Source: Amycolatopsis iheyensis (GTDB lineage Bacteria; Actinomycetota; Actinomycetes; Mycobacteriales; Pseudonocardiaceae). From it: a stretch of DNA of 64,000 bases. Within the stretch, counting starts at the first letter, position 1; each line of letters starts with the position of its first letter. The stretch covers positions 62,001 to 126,000 of the forward strand of contig NZ_JAMXQV010000025.1 of the NCBI RefSeq assembly GCF_024703995.1. The letters run 5' to 3'. Both the position numbers and the translations under genes were made by a program. The notes beneath the pieces are model-generated. The model saw nothing but the letters and a program-made list of their open reading frames with translations. It was not told the DNA's origin and searched no databases. Positions 33,601 to 44,100 of the stretch are shown here, piece by piece.

Positions 33601-36600
33601 GCCCTGCGCAGGATCTTCACCGCGGTCCTCGGCCGCGACGACATCGACCGCGAGGGCGGCTTCTTCGACGCGGGCGGGGACTCCTTCTCGGCCATCGAAG
33701 TGGTGACCGAGATCAACCGCGTGTTCGGCCGCGACCTGCGGCCGACCGCCCTGTTCGCGCACGCGTCGATCGCGGCCATGGCCCGGCACCTGGAAGAGCC
33801 CGCGGCCGCCTCGCGGGACGTCGCCGCGCCTGCCGCCGTCGATCGCGAGTACCTCGACGACGCGGTGGCGGTGGTCGGCATCTCCTGCCGGTTCCCCGGC
33901 GCGGGTGACCACCGGGCGTTCTGGACCGACCTGAAGGACGGCAAGGCGGGCAACGCGTCCTGGTCGCCCGAGGAGCTGCGCGCCCTCGGCGTGCCCGACG
34001 AGCTGGTCGGCCGCGCCGGGTACGTGCCGCACCGGCCGGGGATCGAGGGCACGGCGGAGTTCGACGCGGCGTTCTTCGGGATCTCGCCGCGCGACGCCGA
34101 GTTCATGGACCCGCAGGGCAGGCTCCTGCTGCTGCACGCGTGGAAAGCGCTGGAGGACGCCGGCCACCGGCCGGAGGACGTGCCCCGCACCAGCGTCTTC
34201 ACGTCGGTGAGCAACAACTTCTACCAGGCTCTGCTGCCGAGCCTGATGGAGAACGCCGCCGGGACCCGGGTGCTGGCCAGCACCGAGAGCTACGCGGCGT
34301 GGCTGCTGGCTCAGGGCGGCACGGTCCCCACGATGATCTCGAGCCGGCTCGGGCTCGGCGGCCCCAGCATGGCGGTGAGCAGCAACTGCTCGTCGGCGCT
34401 GAGCGGCCTCCACCTGGCGTGCCAGGGACTGCGTTCCGGCGAGGCCGACCAGGCCGTGGTCGGCGCGGCCAGCCTCGGGTCCACGATGGAGCTGGGTTAC
34501 GTGCACCAGCCGGGCCTGAACTTCTCCAGCGACGGCCGGTGCCGCGCGTTCGACGACGCGGCCGACGGCATGACCGGCGGCGAAGGCGTCGGCGTGGTCG
34601 TGCTCAAGCGCGCCCGCGACGCGATCGCCGACGGCGACCACGTCTACTGCCTGATCCGCGGGGTGGCGGTCAACAACGACGGCGGCGCCAAGGCCGGGTT
34701 CTACGCCCCGAGCGTGCGGGGCCAGGCCGACGTCATCCGCGCCGCCCTGGACGCCTCGGGCGTGGACCCCGAGACGATCCGGTACGTCGAGGCGCACGGC
34801 ACGGGCACCAAGCTGGGCGATCCCGTCGAGGTCGAAGCGCTGACCGAGGCGTACCGGCACTACACGGACCGGCGGGGCTACGTCGGGATCGGCTCGGTCA
34901 AGAGCAACATCGGCCACCTTGACGCCGCCGCCGGGATCGCCGGCCTGATCAAGCTGGCCCTGAGCCTCCACCACGGCGAAGTGCCGAAGACACTGCACTG
35001 TTCCGTGCCGAACCGGGCCATCGACTGGGCGAATTCGCCGTTCTTCGTGACCGACCGGAATCTTTCGCTGGAATCGAGTGGGGCAGAGCCGGTGCGGGCG
35101 GGGCTCAGCTCGTTCGGCATCGGCGGGACCAACGCGCACGCGGTGCTCGAACGCGCGGACCTCGGGGTGTCGCCATCGGCGGAGGGACCGCACCTGGTGG
35201 TGCTGTCGGCGCGGGACGGTTCCCGGCTCGAAGCGCTCGCCGGGGAGTTCCTGTCCTTTCTGCCCGGGTATGCGGCCGACGGCGGTGACTTGGCCTCGTT
35301 GGCGTACACGCTGCAGGTCGGACGGCGGCCGATGGCGGTCCGGATGGCGTTCGTGGTCGACGGCTTCGACGAGTTGATCGAGCAGCTCGAGTCGTGCGCG
35401 GCGGGTCACGTGCCCGACGGGGCCTTTGGTGGCAGCGCCCGGCGGGGCGACGACGAGCTGGTCTCGCTCTTCGCCCGGACCGCGCAGCTCAAGGAGCTCG
35501 GGGCGGACTGGGTCGAGCGTGGGGACTGGGAGAAGGTCGCGGCGCTGTGGGTGAGCGGCATCGACGTCGAATGGGACCGCTATTACGGCCCGACCCCGCC
35601 GCGGCGGGTGAGTTTGCCGACATATCCGTTCGACACGAAGCGGTTCTGGCCTGCTACGACGCAGAACCCGCCTACCGCTCCGCCTGTCGCCTCGCCTGCC
35701 ACCCGGCTCGCGACACCGCCTGCCGCCTCACCGGCCGCCCAGCCCGAGGCCGCGCCGGCCACCTCGCCTGGATCGTCCGGTGCAGAAGCCCTGCTCGTGG
35801 CCGCGGCGGGCGCCGATGGCGTCGACCGGTTCCTGGCGCGCCGCCGGCAGACCACCGCCGAGATGAACGCGATCCTGCGCCGGCTGCTGGTGGCCCAGCT
35901 GTGGTCGGCCGGGGTGTTCCGGGAGCCGGGGCGGCGTGGCGTGCTCGCGACCAGCCACGCGAAGTGGTTCGACCACACGGTGACCGTGCTGGCGGACGAG
36001 GGCGAGCTCAGCCGCGCCGGCGACCTCCCGCGGACCCCGGACCTCGACGGCGCGTGGCGTGCCTGGCGCGCGTGGACGGCCGCGCACGAAGGCGATCCGG
36101 AGCTGGCGGCCAAGACCACGGTGACCACCCGCTCCCTCGAAGCGCTGCCGGACATCCTGGCGGGCCGGTCGACGGCCACGGCCGTCCTGTTCCCCGGCGG
36201 GTCCTTCGACCTCGTCGAGGCGGTGTACAACCGGAACATCGCGTCCGACTACTTCAACTGCGCGCTGGCGGACGAGGTGCGCGCCGAGGTCGGCAGGCTG
36301 CGCGGCGACGCGCGTTCCGGCCTCCGGATCCTCGAGGTCGGCGCCGGGACGGGCAGCGCGAGCAAGTGGATCTTCGAACGGCTGGCCGACGTCGAAGGGG
36401 AGATAGCGGAATACTCGTACACCGATATATCCAAGGCGTTCCTGAACGCCGCGGAGAAGCGCTTCTCCCGACATCACTCCTATCTCACCTATCGGGTCTT
36501 CGACGCGGAGCGGTCGCCGGCCTCGCAGGGATTCGCGGTCGGGGAGTACGACGTCGTCGTCGCCAACAACGTGCTGCACGCCACCCGGGACATCACCGAG

Positions 36601-39600
36601 ACCGTCGAGCACGTCCGGGCGCTGCTGCGGCCCGGCGGGGTCCTGCTGCTGAACGAGGTCACCGCCAACGAGTGGTGGGCGCACCTCGCGTTCGGGTTCC
36701 TCGACGGCTGGTTCCGCCACGCCGACGGCCGCCGCATCCCTGGCGGGCCCGCGTTGTCGGCGGACTCGTGGCGCGAGGTGCTGCGCGGCAACGGGTTCGA
36801 CGCGGTCGGTGTCCTGGGCGGACCGGCCAGGGAGCTGGGGATGCAGATCGTCTCGGCGCGAGCGAGCCACCCCACCGAGCCGGAACGCCCGACGGCGGAG
36901 TACGTCGAGGACGCCCTGGCGCGCTGCCTGGTGGAGTCGCTGAAACTGACGAGGGACGAGCTGCAGCCCGACGCGCCGTTCGCCGACTACGGGCTGGACT
37001 CCCTCACCGGGGTCACCATGGTGGGGATGCTCAACGAGGCGCTGGGCACCGACCTCGACGCCAGCGTGCTGTTCGACAACCCGTCGATCCGGCGGCTGAC
37101 GAAGTTCCTCGTCGAGGAACACGGCGGCGACATCACCGCTCATCGGCCGAAGGACAAGCCGCGCGTGGAGGAGGTCCGGCCGCGGGAGATCGAGCCGCAG
37201 CCGGTCACCGGGTCATCCCGGTCGCCGGAGGCCCAGCCGACCCGTTCGCAGGAGACCGAACCGCCGCCGGCCACCGAAGCGCCCCGGCTGCGGGAACCCA
37301 TCGCCATCATCGGGATGAGCGGCCGGTTCCCCAGCGCCCGGGACCTCGACGAGTTCTGGCGCCAGATGGCCGAGGGCCACGACCCGGTCACCCCGGTGAC
37401 CCGCTGGGACCTCCCGGACGGGCAGACCACCTGCCGGCACGGCGGGTTCATGACCGGCATCGACGAGTTCGACCCGCTGTTCTTCGGCATCTCCGGCGCC
37501 GAAGCCGGCTACATGGAGCCGCAGCAGCGGCTGTTCCTCCAGGAGGCGTGGAACGCGCTCGAAGACGCGGGCCACGCCGGTGCGTCGATCGACCGGGAAC
37601 GCTGCGGCATCTACGTCGGCAGCGGTGGTGGCGACTACTTCGACCTGACTTCCCCCTTCGCCTACCCCGCCCAGGCGTACTGGGGGAACATGAACTCGAT
37701 GGTGCCGGCCCGGCTGGCCTACTACCTGGACCTGCACGGTCCGGCGATGACGGTCAACACGGCGTGCTCCAGTTCGCTCACCGCCGTTTACCTTGCGTGC
37801 CAAGGACTGTGGACGGGCGAGACCGACCTCGCGCTCGCCGGGGGCGTCGCCGTCCAGTGTTCGCCGCGGGTCTACGTCGCCGGCTCGCGGGCCGGGATGC
37901 TCGCGCCGTCCGGGCGGTCGCGCTCGTTCGACGCGGCCGCCGACGGGTTCGTCCCCGCGGAGGGGGCCGGCGTCATCGTGCTCAAGCGGCTTTCGGACGC
38001 CGAGGCCGACGGCGACCACATCCACGGCGTCGTCCGCGGCATCGGCCTCAACCAGGACGGCACCTCCAACGGCATCACCGCGCCGAACGGGAGCTCCCAG
38101 GAGAGCCTGATCCGGCGGGTCCACCGGGAGTTCGGGATCGACACCGCCGGCATCCAGCTCGTCGAGGCGCACGGAACGGGGACGAAGCTCGGCGACCCCG
38201 TGGAGTTCAACGCCCTGACCCGCGCCTTCCGTGCGACGACGGACAAAGCGCAGTTCTGCTCGCTGGGCTCGGTCAAGGCCAACATCGGGCACGCGCTGGA
38301 GGCGGCGGGCGTCGCCGGGATCATCAAGACCCTGCTGGCGATGAAGTACGGGACGATCCCCGGCCTGCTGCACTTCCGCGAGGCCAATCCCAGCGTCGTG
38401 CTGGCCGGCAGCCCGTTCTTCGTGCACACCGAGCCGCGGGACTGGGTGGCCCCACCGGGTGATCGCCGCCGCGCGGCGGTCACGTCCCTCGGGGCCAGCG
38501 GGACGAACGTCCACGCCGTCATCGAGGAGGCGCCGGCCCGGCCCCGGCGGGCCACGCCGGCCGGCCCTCGGCTGGTCGCGCTGTCGGCGCGGACGGACGA
38601 AGCCTTGCGGGAGCAGCTGACCCGCCTCGCCCGGCACTGCCGAGCGCACCCGGACCTCGACCTGGCCGACGTGAGCTACTCGCTTCTCTTGGGACGCAAG
38701 CACTTCCCGGTCCGCTGGGCCTGCGTCGCGAACGACCTGGCCGACTTGCAGCGCAAGCTCTCCGGCGAAGGCGAGCCCGGGCCGGCACCGGACGAAGAGC
38801 TGAGCCGCTTGGCCGCCGAGTACGTCGACGGCGGGACACCCGACTTCGCGGCGCTGTTCCGCGACGGCCACCGCGTGCCGCTGCCCGGCTACCCCTTCGA
38901 ACGGGGCCGCTATCCGCTGCCGGACCGCCCGCGCTCCCCGGAACGCGTGGTGCTCACCGGGACCGAGTTCTTCCTGCGGGAGCACCGGGTGCGGGGCACG
39001 GCCATCGTGCCCGGGGCGATGTACCTCGAATGGGTCCGGGCCGCCGTCGCGCAGTCGGCCGGCGAGGTGGTCTGCTTGCGGGACATCGCTTTCCTGCGTC
39101 CGCTCGACGTCGTCGGAGGCGCCCGTGAGGTGCACGTCGCCGTGCGCGCGGACGGTGGGTTCCAGGTGTCCTCCACGGACTCGTCCGACACTCCGGTGAC
39201 GCACTGCGAAGGCCGGCTCGCGACCGGCGAGGGCGCGGAACGGCGGACGCTCGACCTGCCCGCGCTGCTCCGGGACCTCCGGCGGACACCGATGGAGCCG
39301 GACCGCTTCTACGCGGAATACCGCGAACACGGTGTCGACTACGGTCCGGCGTTCCGAGGCTGCGTCGCCGGGTACGAAGGCGACGGAACCGTGCTCGCGC
39401 AGCTGGAACTGCCCGAGGGAGTGACCGGCGAGTTCCCCCTGCACCCGGTTCTGGTGGACTCGGCGCTGCAGGCCATGCGCCTGCTCCCCGGCACCGGCAC
39501 CGGCGACGCCGAGGGCGGCCTGACGTTCGCCATCGAGCGGGCCGAGATCCTCCGGCCGTGCACCGCGAAGATGTGGGCCTGGATCCGCCGTGGGCCGGAC

Positions 39601-41169
39601 GCCGGGCGCATCGACGTCGACCTGGCCGGCGAGAACGGCGAGGTGTGCCTGGCCCTGCGGGGGATCACGGTCCGCCGCGCCGGGGCCGAACCGGCGGCCC
39701 TGACCCTGCTCCCGTCCTGGGACCCGGTCCGCGAGAGCGACACCGGAACCTGGCCGTCGACCGCGGACGTCGTCGGCGTCGTCGCGGCGAGCCCGGCCGC
39801 GCGGGAGGTCCTCGCCGCCCGGTACCCGGCGGCCCACGTGCTGCCCGCCTACGGTTCGCAGCGCGAAATCGACGACGCCGTCCGGGACGCGCCCCTGTTC
39901 GACCACCTGATCTGGGTGGCGCCGGAACACGCGGCGGAGTCCTCGGCCGACCGTCTGATCGACGCCCAGTCCGCCGGCACGCTGCAGGTCTTCCGCACGG
40001 TGAAGGCGGTGCTCGCCGCCGGGTACGGCGACCGGCGGCTGGGGTGGACCCTGATCACGCACCGCGCGCACGCGGTGCACGAGACCGAGCTGATCGATCC
40101 CGCCCACGCCGGGATCGCGGGCCTGGCCGGCTCGACCGCCAAGGAGTATCCCTTGTGGACGGTCCGGGTCGCGGACGTCGAGGCGTACGACGACGACTCG
40201 CTGGCCGCCGTGCTGAGCCAGCCCGCCGACCCGGACGGCGACCTGCGGATCCACCGGGCCGGCACGTGGTACCGGCAGCGCCTGCTGCCCGTGCGGGCCG
40301 GCGCGCCGGAGTCGTCGCGGTTCCGCGAGGGCGGCACCTACGTCATCGCCGGCGGGGCCGGCGGGCTGGGCGTGGCCCTCACCGAGCACCTGATCCGCCG
40401 GTACCGCGCCCAGGTGGTGTGGCTGGGCCGACGACCCCGTGACGCGCGCGTCGAAGCCGCGATCGGCCGCGCGGCCGGTTCCGGTGGCCCGCCGCCGCAC
40501 TACATCCGCGCGGACGCCACCAGCGCCGCCGCCCTCCGGGCCGCGCGGGCGGAAACCGACCGGCGGTTCGGCCCCGTGCACGGCGTCGTCCAGTCGGGGC
40601 TCGTGTTCGCGGGTGCGAGCCTGGCCAGGATGACCGAAGCGGAGTTCCACGACGTGCTGCGGAGCAAGGTCGACGCGAGTGTGCGGCTACTGGACGCCTG
40701 GGGCGGCGACTCGCTCGAACTGGCGCTGTTCCTCTCGTCGATCAACTCCTACCTGAAGGCCATCAAACAGGCGAACTACGCGGCCGCCTGCACGTTCATG
40801 GATTCGTTCGCCGCGACGGTGCCGCAGCGGCACGGGTGTGTGGCCAAGGTGATCAACCTGGGTTACTGCTTCACCAACGCGACGGACGGCGCCGGCCGCT
40901 CCACGCTGCTGAACACCGACGTCCCGCTCATCAGCCCGGACGAGTTCGTGGCCGCGGTCGAACGGCTCTGCGCAGGCCCGGCGAGCCGGCTGACCCTGAC
41001 GAAGTCCGGCCCGGCCCGCGGGATCACCGTGGGCGACGACGAAGTCCTCCTGCTCCCGGACGGATCGCCGGCCGCGCCGCCGGCCGGTTCCCGGGCGCCG
41101 CGGGAGGAGTTCGACGACCTGGACGAGCTGCGCGCACGGGTCGCCGACCTGACGGCGCTGGCGATCTGA
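30619..41169 (+). CDS. Hybrid NRPS / trans-AT PKS: C-A-T-KS-MT-ACP-KS-DH-KR
   Basis: 3516 residues. C domain with VVHHVILDG (about 161). A domain with YTSGSTGKPKG (about 640) and pocket residues near D-I-L-Q-L-T-L-L-Y, close to glycine-type codes but with Thr at one place. T has AGGDSFSAI (about 1018). KS1 has Cys in SSNCSSAL (about 1255), HGTGTKLGDP and SNIGHLDAAAG. C-methyltransferase has EVGAGTGSASK (about 1907). ACP has YGLDSLTG (about 2124). KS2 has NTACSSSL (about 2380). DH has HRVRGTAIVPG (about 2788) and an Asp in HPVLVDSALQ. KR has GGAGGLG (about 3244) and QANYAAAC (about 3387), where the usual Asn after the Tyr is Cys. No AT and no terminal ACP are present, so the last module continues in the next protein. 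ATG 30619 has a weak ribosome site. Confidence 0.93.
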   Translation: MRDASRDLREIARRYDAGELSTTELRAELAAPAKLPLSEGQRGLWALHKMEPETYSYNVPVCLSCTDVDAVLLEKALHDTVSRHPILASAVREDDDGPHLVSLGAGRFRVERADISDVPADGVLDHLKERAKQPFDLADGPLVRVSVLTRAEAEVYVLVVVHHVILDGPSLCLVLDTLLHAYRARVEGREPPAGPDAADYGEFVAWERDFLDGEPARRDRDFWRRELAGRVPLTGLPTHATLPPDAPHEGEVHAARLSREQADAVTAFAAAHEVVPAVLLLAVFKTLLYRYTGQEDIVVGMPVAARPSGRFESTVGYFVNVLPIRSKPADDLAVPEFARRLQATVFEALDRASYPFPRIVRETGDRGDLRSPVFQAVFNYQNFSLTGRLGELAAELRDTWSFQVVAGLHQLGEYDLTLDVVPGDGFELYWKYHPGAFSAATVAGLADHFGVLLDALLAGDGPMQLGRVRMLAPAERRLVLDEWNRTDVEYPGDRTVWELFAERAAAHPDRPAVSCGDRTLTYGELADRASALAEALLRRGVRAGDRVGASFERTLDLSAGLLAIMKTGAAYVPLDPGLPAERLSYLVEDSGAGLVVCDEASVAALSDVDLRGAALHVLDRPDVPAAEPGDAVARPGAAYVIYTSGSTGKPKGVVVSHRSLTNLLLSVGRTLGITPDDRLPAIATYSFDIAALELFLPLITGGQCRIHDAATVKDATLLAAELTRWGPTVVQATPVTWAMLLRVGWRNTGGAKVLCTGEALPEHLKDRLVALGAAWNLYGPTETTLYSSMKRLGADEPVTIGTPVANTRLYVLDRHAQPVPVGVPGELCIAGHGVALGYHGKPRLTAERFVEDPFVPGGRMYRTGDVVRRLPNGELVVLGRMDDQVKLRGYRIEPGEIEAALDGHPDVAASVVVVERDRLTAYLTLPGGALDEKALRAHLEKTLPAYMVPSAFVVLASFPLTASGKIDRARLRGAGDRTPAAPARDASGSSRAERALRRIFTAVLGRDDIDREGGFFDAGGDSFSAIEVVTEINRVFGRDLRPTALFAHASIAAMARHLEEPAAASRDVAAPAAVDREYLDDAVAVVGISCRFPGAGDHRAFWTDLKDGKAGNASWSPEELRALGVPDELVGRAGYVPHRPGIEGTAEFDAAFFGISPRDAEFMDPQGRLLLLHAWKALEDAGHRPEDVPRTSVFTSVSNNFYQALLPSLMENAAGTRVLASTESYAAWLLAQGGTVPTMISSRLGLGGPSMAVSSNCSSALSGLHLACQGLRSGEADQAVVGAASLGSTMELGYVHQPGLNFSSDGRCRAFDDAADGMTGGEGVGVVVLKRARDAIADGDHVYCLIRGVAVNNDGGAKAGFYAPSVRGQADVIRAALDASGVDPETIRYVEAHGTGTKLGDPVEVEALTEAYRHYTDRRGYVGIGSVKSNIGHLDAAAGIAGLIKLALSLHHGEVPKTLHCSVPNRAIDWANSPFFVTDRNLSLESSGAEPVRAGLSSFGIGGTNAHAVLERADLGVSPSAEGPHLVVLSARDGSRLEALAGEFLSFLPGYAADGGDLASLAYTLQVGRRPMAVRMAFVVDGFDELIEQLESCAAGHVPDGAFGGSARRGDDELVSLFARTAQLKELGADWVERGDWEKVAALWVSGIDVEWDRYYGPTPPRRVSLPTYPFDTKRFWPATTQNPPTAPPVASPATRLATPPAASPAAQPEAAPATSPGSSGAEALLVAAAGADGVDRFLARRRQTTAEMNAILRRLLVAQLWSAGVFREPGRRGVLATSHAKWFDHTVTVLADEGELSRAGDLPRTPDLDGAWRAWRAWTAAHEGDPELAAKTTVTTRSLEALPDILAGRSTATAVLFPGGSFDLVEAVYNRNIASDYFNCALADEVRAEVGRLRGDARSGLRILEVGAGTGSASKWIFERLADVEGEIAEYSYTDISKAFLNAAEKRFSRHHSYLTYRVFDAERSPASQGFAVGEYDVVVANNVLHATRDITETVEHVRALLRPGGVLLLNEVTANEWWAHLAFGFLDGWFRHADGRRIPGGPALSADSWREVLRGNGFDAVGVLGGPARELGMQIVSARASHPTEPERPTAEYVEDALARCLVESLKLTRDELQPDAPFADYGLDSLTGVTMVGMLNEALGTDLDASVLFDNPSIRRLTKFLVEEHGGDITAHRPKDKPRVEEVRPREIEPQPVTGSSRSPEAQPTRSQETEPPPATEAPRLREPIAIIGMSGRFPSARDLDEFWRQMAEGHDPVTPVTRWDLPDGQTTCRHGGFMTGIDEFDPLFFGISGAEAGYMEPQQRLFLQEAWNALEDAGHAGASIDRERCGIYVGSGGGDYFDLTSPFAYPAQAYWGNMNSMVPARLAYYLDLHGPAMTVNTACSSSLTAVYLACQGLWTGETDLALAGGVAVQCSPRVYVAGSRAGMLAPSGRSRSFDAAADGFVPAEGAGVIVLKRLSDAEADGDHIHGVVRGIGLNQDGTSNGITAPNGSSQESLIRRVHREFGIDTAGIQLVEAHGTGTKLGDPVEFNALTRAFRATTDKAQFCSLGSVKANIGHALEAAGVAGIIKTLLAMKYGTIPGLLHFREANPSVVLAGSPFFVHTEPRDWVAPPGDRRRAAVTSLGASGTNVHAVIEEAPARPRRATPAGPRLVALSARTDEALREQLTRLARHCRAHPDLDLADVSYSLLLGRKHFPVRWACVANDLADLQRKLSGEGEPGPAPDEELSRLAAEYVDGGTPDFAALFRDGHRVPLPGYPFERGRYPLPDRPRSPERVVLTGTEFFLREHRVRGTAIVPGAMYLEWVRAAVAQSAGEVVCLRDIAFLRPLDVVGGAREVHVAVRADGGFQVSSTDSSDTPVTHCEGRLATGEGAERRTLDLPALLRDLRRTPMEPDRFYAEYREHGVDYGPAFRGCVAGYEGDGTVLAQLELPEGVTGEFPLHPVLVDSALQAMRLLPGTGTGDAEGGLTFAIERAEILRPCTAKMWAWIRRGPDAGRIDVDLAGENGEVCLALRGITVRRAGAEPAALTLLPSWDPVRESDTGTWPSTADVVGVVAASPAAREVLAARYPAAHVLPAYGSQREIDDAVRDAPLFDHLIWVAPEHAAESSADRLIDAQSAGTLQVFRTVKAVLAAGYGDRRLGWTLITHRAHAVHETELIDPAHAGIAGLAGSTAKEYPLWTVRVADVEAYDDDSLAAVLSQPADPDGDLRIHRAGTWYRQRLLPVRAGAPESSRFREGGTYVIAGGAGGLGVALTEHLIRRYRAQVVWLGRRPRDARVEAAIGRAAGSGGPPPHYIRADATSAAALRAARAETDRRFGPVHGVVQSGLVFAGASLARMTEAEFHDVLRSKVDASVRLLDAWGGDSLELALFLSSINSYLKAIKQANYAAACTFMDSFAATVPQRHGCVAKVINLGYCFTNATDGAGRSTLLNTDVPLISPDEFVAAVERLCAGPASRLTLTKSGPARGITVGDDEVLLLPDGSPAAPPAGSRAPREEFDDLDELRARVADLTALAI

Positions 41170-41194
41170 CCGTGCGTACTGCGGAGGAACCCCG

Positions 41195-44100
41195 ATGAAA
41201 CGACTGCTGCTCGACTTCCTCTGGGCCGGCCTGCGTTCCCTGGATGCGTTCGAACGGGGACCGGCAGCGGCCGGCCTGCTGCCGGCGTACGACGCCTGGT
41301 TCGCCGAGTCCGTTCGCGTGCTGGCGGCCGCGGGCTACCCGGTGCGGGACCCCGGATCCCGGCCGGCCCGGCCGTCCGGCGAACTCTGGCGGGAGTGGGA
41401 CGCCGAAGCACCGCGGTGGCGCGACAACCCCGACCTGGCGGACATCCACGTGCTGCTGGAGACGATGCTCCGCGCGCTCCCCGACGTCCTCACCGGGAAC
41501 CGGCGCGCCACGGAGATCATGTTCCCCGGCGGCTCCACGCAACTGGTCGAGAACGTGTACAAGGCCAACCCGGAGTCGGTGTTCTTCAACCGCGTCCTGG
41601 CCGGCGAACTGGTGGCCCACCTGCGGGAGCGCGCCGAGGCCGAACCCGGTTTCGCGCCGCGGATCCTGGAGATCGGCGCGGGCACGGGGGCGACGAGCGC
41701 CATCGTGCTCGACGCCGTCCGCGCGGCCGGCCTCGCCGTGCGCGAGTACCACTACACCGACCTCTCCCGCGCCTTCCTCGACCACGCCGAGCGGTCCTAC
41801 GGGCCGGACAACCCGTTCCTGACCTACGGGCTCCTCGACATCGAGCGACCCGTGGCGGAGCAGGGGATCGACGTCGGCGGTCACGACGTCGTCATCGCCG
41901 CCAACGTGCTGCACGCCACCCGCGACATCCGCACCACCCTGCGCAACACCAAGGCCGCGCTCCGGAAGGGCGGCCTGCTGCTGCTCAACGAGGCGACCGC
42001 GAACATCCTGATCAACCAGTTCACCTTCGCGCTGCTCGAAGGCTGGTGGCGGTTCGAGGACACGGGAACGCGCATCCCGGGCAGCCCGCTGCTGTCGGCC
42101 GAAGGCTGGCAGCGGGTACTGGCCGAGGCCGGGTTCGAGCCGGTCACCTGGCCCGCGGCGGAAGCCGCGGACCTCGGCCAGCAGATCATCGTGGCCGTGA
42201 GCGACGGCGTCGTGCGCCAGCCGGGTTCCGGCGAGCCGGCCCCGGCTGCCCCCGCCGCCGAGCCGGTGCGCGTTCGCGAGGAACCCGTGGCTCCCGACCG
42301 GCTTCGCGAGTACGTCGAGGGTGTCGCGCTCGGCATCCTCGCCGAGTCGCTGCGCGTCGACCCCGCCCGGATCGACCGGCACGGCGCCTTCGCGGACTAC
42401 GGGCTCGACTCGATCTACGCGGTGCAGGTGGCCCGGGCGGTCGGGGCCGCACTCGCGCTCGACCTGGACGTGACCTTGCTCTTCGAATACACCACGCTGG
42501 CGGACCTCGGCGAGTTCATCGCGACCGAGTACGCCTCGGGGATCCGCGTCGAAACCCCCGCGGCCCCGGAAATCCCCGCCGCCGAGCCGACCGGGATGGC
42601 GATCGTCGGGATGGCCGCGCGCTTCGCCGGGGCCGAGGACGTCGAGGAGTTCTGGCGGCTGGTCGAGGCGGGCGAACGGCGCCTGAGCGCCCCGCCGGCC
42701 GGGCGCGCGGACTGGGCGGACTGGGCGGGCGCGGACACGAGCGCGTGGCAGGCCGGGTTCCTGGACCGCGTCCACGACTTCGACCCGCTGTTCTTCGGCA
42801 TGTCGATGACGGAGGCCCGGCAGCTCCCACCCGAGCTCCGCCTGCTGGTGATGACCGCGTGGAACGCCGTCGAAGACGCCGGTTACCGGCCGGAGCAGCT
42901 GCGCGAACGGCCGACCGGGGTCTTCGTCGCCGCCACGAACAGCGAGTACCGGCCCGGCGCGCCCGACGGCGAAGTGAGCATGCTGGGCCTGCCGACGCCC
43001 GCGATGATCCCGGGACGCCTTTCGCACCTGTTCGACCTGCGTGGCCCGAGCGAGCACTACGACACGACGTGCTCGTCGTCGCTGGTGGCACTGCACCGGG
43101 CCATCGGGGCCATCCGGGCCGGCGAGTGCGAGCAGGCGCTGGTCGGCGGCGTGCAGCTGGCCGCGTCACCGGCCGCGTTCGAGGTGATGCGGGCCGGCGG
43201 GATGCTCAGCGCCACCGGGAACGTCCGGCCGTTCCAGGAAGACGCCGACGGCACCGCGCGTGGCGAAGGGGTCGCCGCCGTGCTGATCAAGCCGCTCGCC
43301 AAGGCGATCGAGGACGGCGACTTCGTCTACGGCGTCGTGCGCGGGACCGGCGTGGTCCACGGGGGGCGGGGCGTGTCCCCGACTGCCCCGAACATCCGGG
43401 GGATGAAGTCGGCCGTGACACGTGCCTACGCCGACGCCGCGGTCGACCCCGGCTCCGTCGCCTACATCGAAACCCACAGCATGAGCACGTTGCTGGCCGA
43501 CAGCGCGGAGCTCACGGCGTTGCGCGCGAGCCCGCGGGCCGACGGCGACGTCACCTACCTCGGCAGCCTCAAGCCGTGCATCGGGCACACCGAAGTGTGC
43601 TCGGGACTGGCCGCGCTGGTGAAGACGGTCGAAGCCCTGCGGCGCGGGGTCGTCCCGGCCATTCCCGGCTTCGGCGGCCTGCACCCGGAGCTCTCCTTCG
43701 CCGGCACGCCCTTCCGGATCGCCGAAACGGCCGTGCCGTGGCCCGAGCGCACCGACGACGCCGGCCGCCCGCTGCCGCGCCGGGCGGCCATCAACAGTTT
43801 CGGCATCGGGGGAGTGAACGCGCACGCGGTCCTCGAGCAGTACGTCGAACGCGGTCCCGGCCGCGCCGAGGACATCCGGCCGCGGCTCCTCGTGCTCTCG
43901 GCCCGGACCGAAGAAGCCCTCCGGGAGCGGGCGGAGCGGCTCGCCGTCCGGCTGGCGGCCGCGGACCCGGCGGCATTCGCCGACGTCGTCTACACACTCC
44001 GGACCGGGCGGGAGGAGATGGACTGCCGCGTCGCCGTGATCGCCGCGACGACCACCGAAGCGGCCGCCGCGCTCCGGGACTGGCTCGACGCCGAACCGCA

